From: ATM1 sp003577165
Lineage (GTDB): Bacteria; Armatimonadota; Fimbriimonadia; Fimbriimonadales; ATM1
Assembly (NCBI GenBank): GCA_030263715.1
Contig: SZPM01000018.1
Location: forward strand, 1 to 53,410
DNA: 53,410 nt
Direction of reading: 5' to 3'
The position numbers and the translations under genes were made by a program. Numbering within the stretch: position 1 is the first letter of the stretch; each line of letters begins with the position of its first letter. Shown one piece after another: positions 49,574-53,410 of the stretch. The notes under the pieces were generated by a model. That model did not search any database. It was not told the origin of the DNA and worked only from the letters and a program-made list of their open reading frames with translations.

Positions 49574-50802
49574 TCTCCCCCGTTAGGGCCGGTCTCGGGA
49601 ATCAGGTGACCGAGTTTCTCGCGCTTCGTTTTTAGATACTTCTCGTTGTGTTCGGTCGGCTGCGTGACGAGTTGCACGTGTTCGACGATTTCGAGACCGT
49701 GTCCGGCGATTCCTGCGATCTTGCTCGGGTTGTTCGTCATGAGGCGGATCTTTTTGATTCCCAGATCCGAAAGAACTTGTGCGCCTTGCCCGTAGTCTCG
49801 AAGGTCCGCTTTGAAGCCGAGCGCATGGTTGGCTTCAACGGTGTCCATGCCTTGATCTTGCAACCCGTAGGCTCGGAGTTTGTTCACGATTCCGATGCCG
49901 CGTCCTTCCTGTGCGATGTAGAGCAAGCAGCCGCGTCCTTCGTTCGCGATCTTGGTGAGAGCGGCCTCGAGCTGCGAACCGCAATCACAGCGGAGCGAGC
50001 CCAAAATGTCGCCTGTTAAGCAACTCGAATGGACGCGAACCAACGTGGGCTCTCCGTTCGCAATTTCGCCCATGGTGAGTGCGATGAATGGGGATGGGTC
50101 CACGTCGCTCTCGTAAACGTAGAGGGAAAATGTGCCGTAGCGAGTGGCAAACGAAACGGGACCGACCACTCGCTTGACCAACTTCTCCGTTCGTCGTCGG
50201 TAGGAGATCAGGTCGCTGATCGTGATGAGCGACAGGCCATGCACTTTCGCCATCTCCTGCAGTTTCGGCAGTCGAGCCATTCGGCCGTCTTCATCCAAGA
50301 TCTCACAAAGCACTCCGACAGGCTGAAACCCCGCGAGCATACAGAGATCGACGGTTGCCTCGGTGTGTCCCGCGCGCTTCAGAACGCCGCCATTTTCTGC
50401 GCGGAGAGGAATCACGTGGCCGGGGCGGGCGAGGTCGTTCGGCGTGGCGTTCGGATCGCAAAACACTTGGACTGTTCGGGCACGATCGAAGGCTGAAACG
50501 CCCGTCGTCGCTCCGACCTTCGCGTCTACTGTCTCGCCCATGGCGGTTCCAAGACGCGACGTGTTGTCCTTCGTCATCATTGGAATTCCCAGGGCTTCGA
50601 GACGCTCGCCGGTCGTCGGCACGCATGGAATCCCGCGTCCGAACTTCAGCATGAAATTCATCGCGTCCGGAGTCATCTTCTCGGCCGCCATCACGAGGTC
50701 GCCTTCGTTCTCGCGGTCCGGATCGTCGACGACGATCACAAACTTGCCTTCCCGGATGTCTTCGATTGCCTTCTCGATCGAGGCGAATCCTGTCTCAGTC
50801 AT
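49570..50802 (-). CDS. ribBA: bifunctional 3,4-dihydroxy-2-butanone-4-phosphate synthase / GTP cyclohydrolase II
   Basis: A 410-residue fusion. The RibB domain (about 1-205) has IVVDDPDRENEGDLVMAAE, TKDNTSRLGTAM and RAGHTEATVDLCMLAG. The RibA domain (about 210-400) has VRVHSSCLTGDILGSLRCDCG with the zinc Cys residues, QEGRGIGIVNKLRAYGLQD and LMTNNPSKI. The ATG at 50802 gives the normal N-terminus; an upstream frame adds about 50 non-family residues. It leads ribBA-ribH-HtrA. TATACT lies 29 bases upstream. No FMN-riboswitch core is recognised. Confidence 0.95.
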   Translation of the reverse strand: MTETGFASIEKAIEDIREGKFVIVVDDPDRENEGDLVMAAEKMTPDAMNFMLKFGRGIPCVPTTGERLEALGIPMMTKDNTSRLGTAMGETVDAKVGATTGVSAFDRARTVQVFCDPNATPNDLARPGHVIPLRAENGGVLKRAGHTEATVDLCMLAGFQPVGVLCEILDEDGRMARLPKLQEMAKVHGLSLITISDLISYRRRTEKLVKRVVGPVSFATRYGTFSLYVYESDVDPSPFIALTMGEIANGEPTLVRVHSSCLTGDILGSLRCDCGSQLEAALTKIANEGRGCLLYIAQEGRGIGIVNKLRAYGLQDQGMDTVEANHALGFKADLRDYGQGAQVLSDLGIKKIRLMTNNPSKIAGIAGHGLEIVEHVQLVTQPTEHNEKYLKTKREKLGHLIPETGPNGGE

Positions 50803-50831
50803 ATGGTGAAAGTGCGGGAATTCGAGTTCAA

Positions 50832-50837
50832 AGTATA
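50832..50837 (-). promoter_or_regulatory. possible -10 of ribBA
   Basis: TATACT on the minus strand, part of the near-palindrome AGTATACT-like core, 29 bases before the ribBA ATG. A plus-strand TATACC overlaps it, so the site could also serve a divergent transcript. Confidence 0.35.
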
Positions 50838-50862
50838 CCTTTGGCATGGCCGATGCCCTTCG

Positions 50863-51020
50863 TCGGGGGAAGCATCCGGAAGGCCCCATTCGGCCCAGGA
50901 CGCACGGTTCGAAGGACGAATTCAGAGACTTTCTCCGCTTCGGAACGGTCACCGGCAGGCGATCGGCATTGGCGTGGCAGCGCCAGTGCGGCGGCGCAAG
51001 ACGAGCCTCCGGTCCCCCGA
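50863..51020 (+). ncRNA. candidate structured RNA between ribBA and the ClpN-fusion gene
   Basis: TCGGGGG (50863-50869) pairs with CCCCCGA (51014-51020), and CCGGAAGGC (50876-50884) pairs with GCCTCCGG (51005-51012) with one bulged A. This makes a 15-bp long-range helix closing about 120 bases. A terminator with a T-run on the plus strand follows (51037-51069), and no protein gene on the plus strand explains it. No known RNA family was recognised, and the opposite strand folds equally well. Confidence 0.3.
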
Positions 51021-51036
51021 AGCCACTGTCGACAGA

Positions 51037-51069
51037 GAGAGCCGCGATTAACCGCGGCTCTCATTTTTT
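51037..51069 (+). terminator. intrinsic terminator, plus strand
   Basis: A perfect 10-bp stem GAGAGCCGCG/CGCGGCTCTC (51037-51046 with 51053-51062) closes ATTAAC and is followed by ATTTTTT. This is the clearest factor-independent terminator in the window. It faces the plus direction although the upstream neighbour ribBA is on the minus strand. Confidence 0.75.
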
Positions 51070-51109
51070 CGTTTGCACCCCTCTTCACCCGGTTGCGACG
51101 ACCCACGGT

Positions 51110-51115
51110 CATAAT
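51110..51115 (+). promoter_or_regulatory. -10-like element of the ClpN-isochorismatase gene
   Basis: CATAAT nine bases before the GTG at 51125 and 41 bases after the terminator T-run. There is no Shine-Dalgarno sequence in between, consistent with the leaderless pattern of the window. Confidence 0.4.
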
Positions 51116-51124
51116 TCGGACTCG

Positions 51125-52126
51125 GTGCAACCGTACATTCCAAATTCGAATGAGCCAAGAGGGAGTCCGAGCGCGACAGAGCGGTTGTCCACAGCGGTCC
51201 GGGACGCTCTCTATGAAGCCACCAAGACGGCACAAAGTCTGAAAAGGGCGACGGTGGAGCCGGAAGATTTGCTGGCTGCGCTGGCGCGCCTCGCGCCGAC
51301 GGACTTTGTGAGGGCTTTCGGAAGAGCCGAGAGGTGGGAGGACCTGCAAGCAGCGCTCGCCGTCGGCTCTCTTGGCGCGGATGAGGCGGTGGTGATCGGC
51401 CCAGCCACACTCGAACTTCTCGAAAACGCGGGGCGTTCGACAGGGGGGGAGATCGCAGTTCGCGACGTGTTGGAAGAGCTCGCTCGCCGGGGGGGCGATC
51501 CCCCGCAGGTCGAGCCAGTCGCCGCGCAAAGTTCAGTCGGTCGTTCGCGGTCGCGGCGACTGGCCAACCGAGCCGATTCAGTTCTCGTTGTGATTGACCT
51601 TCAGGATTCGTTTCTGCGCCCGATCCAGAATCGAGAGCGGGTTACCGAGCGTTCTGCGTTTCTCATCGAGATCGCGAATCTGCTGCAGATCCCGGTGATC
51701 GCGACGGAGCAATATGCCGAGAGGATGGGCGGAACGACGGCGCGGATCGCGGACCTACTGAAGAGCGGCCCCGAGCCCGTGGACAAACTCTGTTTCTCGT
51801 CCTGCGGTTCGGACGCGTTCTTGAGTCTTCTGTCCGAGACGCGAAGGCCGTCGGTCATCATCGTGGGCATCGAGACGCACATCTGCGTCAATCAGACGGC
51901 TCACGACTTGCTCTCCAGGGGCCATCGCGTATTCATCTGTTGGGATGCGGTCGCGTCCAGGCTCAGCGAAGCGGACGACATGAGGGCACTCGACCGGATG
52001 AAGCAGGCCGGAGCCATCGTGTGCCACTCGGAATCCATCGCATACGAGTGGCTCGAACGCGCGGGAACAGAGGAGTTCAAAGCCGCACTCGATGTGGTCA
52101 AAAGATACTCGGAGGGGGGAAAGTGA
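51125..52126 (+). CDS. ClpN-domain / isochorismatase-family hydrolase fusion
   Basis: A 333-residue two-domain protein. Residues about 15-125 resemble the double Clp N-terminal repeat (RLSTAVRDALYEATKTAQSLKRATVEPEDLLAALAR and VIGPATLELLENAGRSTGGEIAVRDVLEELARRG), which in ClpA/C binds substrates or adaptors; no AAA module follows. Residues about 150-325 form a cysteine hydrolase of the isochorismatase/nicotinamidase group: SVLVVIDLQDSFL (Asp), VDKLCFS (Lys) and IVGIETHICVNQTAHDLL (Cys). The substrate is unknown. The start is GTG at 51125, because the frame further upstream crosses the terminator. It overlaps the next gene as GTGA. Confidence 0.75.
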   Translation: MQPYIPNSNEPRGSPSATERLSTAVRDALYEATKTAQSLKRATVEPEDLLAALARLAPTDFVRAFGRAERWEDLQAALAVGSLGADEAVVIGPATLELLENAGRSTGGEIAVRDVLEELARRGGDPPQVEPVAAQSSVGRSRSRRLANRADSVLVVIDLQDSFLRPIQNRERVTERSAFLIEIANLLQIPVIATEQYAERMGGTTARIADLLKSGPEPVDKLCFSSCGSDAFLSLLSETRRPSVIIVGIETHICVNQTAHDLLSRGHRVFICWDAVASRLSEADDMRALDRMKQAGAIVCHSESIAYEWLERAGTEEFKAALDVVKRYSEGGK

Positions 52127-52488
52127 GACGGAAAGCAATGGACGCTCGCGCCTATCGCGAGAAGATGAACGAGCGCATCTTGTCTGAGGGCAATAAGCAG
52201 ATCAATCGGTTCTTCGCCCTCGACACTTCGGCCTACGAGCCCGGTGCGTTGGATCGCAAGTCGAAGGAACTCATGGGCCTTGTGGGCTCGCTCGTGCTCC
52301 GATGCAACGATTGCATCTTCTATCACTTGGACCAATGCGTCGGTTGCGGATGTTCGCGCGAGGAGATCATCGAGGCGATGAACATCGGCCTCGTGATCGG
52401 CGGCAGCATCGTGATTCCTCATCTGCGTTTCGCGTTCGAGGCTCTCGATGAATTGATGAGCGAAGTGGAGGACGCGGAGTTGGAATGA
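52123..52488 (+). CDS. carboxymuconolactone decarboxylase / AhpD-like protein
   Basis: A 121-residue all-helical protein with the AhpD-type redox signature RCNDCIFYHLDQCVGCG (CxxCxxxH), a C-terminal helix GLVIGGSIVIPHLRFAFEALDEL and a normal length for the family. AhpD-like proteins pass electrons to peroxiredoxins; other members are decarboxylases. Start choice: GTG at 52123 overlaps the previous stop and has GGAGG seven bases upstream; the ATG at 52138 is an alternative. It is coupled to the GNAT gene by a 4-base overlap. Confidence 0.82.
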   Translation: MRRKAMDARAYREKMNERILSEGNKQINRFFALDTSAYEPGALDRKSKELMGLVGSLVLRCNDCIFYHLDQCVGCGCSREEIIEAMNIGLVIGGSIVIPHLRFAFEALDELMSEVEDAELE

Positions 52489-52934
52489 AGGTTTATGAGA
52501 TTGAGCGGGGGGAGTATCGAATCACGACCGACCCTTCGCAGTTGGACTTCGAGGCTTGCTGTCGAATGCTTCACAGCGTGTATTGGGCGAAGACGAGGAG
52601 TCGTGAGCGCATCCGCAAGTCGTTCGAGAACGCAATCGTCTTCGGAGTGTTTTGCTCCGGTGAGCAGTGCGGCATCGCCCGCGTCGTAACGGACCGCGCG
52701 ACGTTCGCTTGGCTGTGCGACGTGGTGATTTCCGAAGAGCACCGAGGAAAGGGTGTTGGGAAGTGGGTGGTCGAAGCGATCCTCGAACACCCCGACTTGC
52801 AGGATCTGCGATATTTCCTGTTGGCGACGAGGGATGCGCACAGTCTCTATGAACAGTATGGCTGGACGCCGCTTCCCAACCCCGCTCGGTGGATGATTCG
52901 GCTCGACGAAGAAGCCAAGTTGGCGATGCAGTGA
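52485..52934 (+). CDS. GNAT family N-acetyltransferase
   Basis: A 149-residue acetyltransferase with GIARVVTDRATFAWLCDVVISEEHRGKGVGKWVVEAIL; the acetyl-CoA loop is HRGKGVG. A C-terminal part (YFLLATRDAHSLYEQYGWTPL) is typical of the YjdJ/small GNAT group. The substrate is unknown. Its ATG overlaps the AhpD-like stop, and its stop overlaps the next GTG, so it lies in a tightly coupled operon. Confidence 0.86.
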   Translation: MKVYEIERGEYRITTDPSQLDFEACCRMLHSVYWAKTRSRERIRKSFENAIVFGVFCSGEQCGIARVVTDRATFAWLCDVVISEEHRGKGVGKWVVEAILEHPDLQDLRYFLLATRDAHSLYEQYGWTPLPNPARWMIRLDEEAKLAMQ

Positions 52935-53410
52935 TCGTCGGGATCTGTCTCGCTTTCGCGGTGTATTTGGCGATCCTGTGGGTCGTCGCGCGGTCAGCGT
53001 TATATCCGCCGCGCTCGCCCATCTTCCTCTCTCCGGCGGCGGTCGGCGCGCCCACCGAAGAGGTGGAGTTCCAATCCGGCTCTCTCAGTCTGCGCGGTTG
53101 GTGGGTGCCGTTCCACTCGCCTCGCGCTGTGTTCGTGATGCTGCACGGCTACGTGATGAATCGGGCCGAGAACGCATGGCTCGCTGCCGAACTACACAAG
53201 CGCGGTTTCGCGTGCCTTCTGTTCGACTCGCGGGCGAGCGGCAAAAGCGACGGCCGAAAGGTCGGCATCGGATGGCCGGAGCGCCTGGACGCGATTGCCG
53301 CGTGCAAAGAGGCGGAGCGGCGGTATCCGGGAGTTCCGAGAATCCTAATTGGTTCGAGCATGGGCGCGGCTGCGGCGGGGCTTGCGGTGGATTCCGCCAG
53401 CAAAGCCGCA
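52931..53410 (+). CDS. alpha/beta hydrolase, membrane-anchored (partial, runs off the window)
   Basis: Open from GTG at 52931 to the window edge, 160 residues so far. An N-terminal membrane helix (IVGICLAFAVYLAILWVVA) precedes an alpha/beta hydrolase domain. VFVMLHGYVMNRAENAWLAAELHKRGFACLLFDSRASGKSDG carries the oxyanion strand. The nucleophile elbow is ILIGSSMGAAAAGLA (GxSxG with Ser). It resembles the YqkD/BAAT-like esterases. The acid and histidine lie beyond the edge. It is coupled to the GNAT gene as GTGA. Confidence 0.8.
   Translation, partial: MIVGICLAFAVYLAILWVVARSALYPPRSPIFLSPAAVGAPTEEVEFQSGSLSLRGWWVPFHSPRAVFVMLHGYVMNRAENAWLAAELHKRGFACLLFDSRASGKSDGRKVGIGWPERLDAIAACKEAERRYPGVPRILIGSSMGAAAAGLAVDSASKAA

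Noticed and set aside
50803..51040. FMN riboswitch upstream of ribBA on the minus strand
   Set aside because: Pieces such as CTTCGGGGG and CCGGATG resemble parts of the RFN element, but the conserved GGGTGAAATTCCC and CCGACAGT core segments are missing, and the only good terminator faces the other way.
1..53410. CRISPR array
   Set aside because: No run of regularly spaced identical repeats was seen. The only tandem repeat (2933-2998) has two copies and is coding.

Overview
This is a GC-rich, gene-dense bacterial chromosome segment. It mixes traits usually seen apart. Outer-membrane barrel proteins with signal peptides and terminal Phe/Leu, an RseB-like sensor and HtrA proteases point to a diderm. 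DivIVA, a DarA-type cyclic-di-AMP receptor beside tmk and holB, an indirect GatCAB tRNA amidation pathway and ECF sigma control resemble Terrabacteria. FHA/VWA proteins carrying DPNRTQM repeats and the many hypothetical membrane coiled-coil proteins fit Armatimonadota (Fimbriimonadia). That assignment is an inference from gene content, not from a marker gene. No rRNA, transposase, phage gene or CRISPR array was seen.

Layout. 1-5715 is the accessory part: two inverted REP-like elements, a DUF1801 protein, a secreted lectin-fold protein, two hypotheticals (one carrying in-frame hairpin repeats), an Mrr nuclease and a Fic protein, ending at the 3' side of tRNA-Asn. 5850-13661 is metabolic and core: a cysteine synthase homologue, a DCC thiol protein, rpsF-ssb-sugar isomerase, threonine aldolase-esterase-aminotransferase, ndk, and an outer-membrane protein. 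13740-15877 is an unusual run: a HisB-like and a HisA-like protein, both lacking key catalytic residues, followed by three related PspB-like small membrane proteins. 15905-23047 holds a GNAT gene, tRNA-Arg, a TPR protein, gatCA with a membrane coiled-coil gene, and a membrane-anchored DUF255 protein that lacks its CxxC. 22954-23931 encodes a nine-helix membrane protein that matches the presenilin/A22 catalytic signatures.

24000-26787 is the pyrR-pyrB-pyrC operon. 26784-28689 is a three-gene operon (barrel protein, membrane coiled coil, HPD-less J-domain). 28747-31892 is gatB-TPR-divIVA-yggU-hypothetical. 39683-33072 (minus strand) is a tight run: SprT-like, NAD(P)HX repair enzyme, two FHA membrane proteins, a VWA protein and a tubby/LURP-like protein. 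43513-39732 is a complete envelope-stress operon (ECF sigma, zinc anti-sigma, RseB-like, HtrA) with a recognisable autoregulatory promoter. 47986-44537 is R3H/AAA ATPase-tmk-darA-holB. 50802-48024 is ribBA-ribH-HtrA. The right end is a coupled plus-strand run: a ClpN-isochorismatase fusion, an AhpD-like protein, GNAT, and an alpha/beta hydrolase cut by the window edge.

Expression signals. Many first genes of operons have a -10-like hexamer only 5-10 bases before the start codon and no Shine-Dalgarno sequence, which suggests leaderless transcripts. Others (rpsF, the 13140 barrel gene, divIVA, the TPR gene at 18263) have clear AAGGAGG sites. Within operons, ATGA/GTGA/TTGA stop-start overlaps are the rule.
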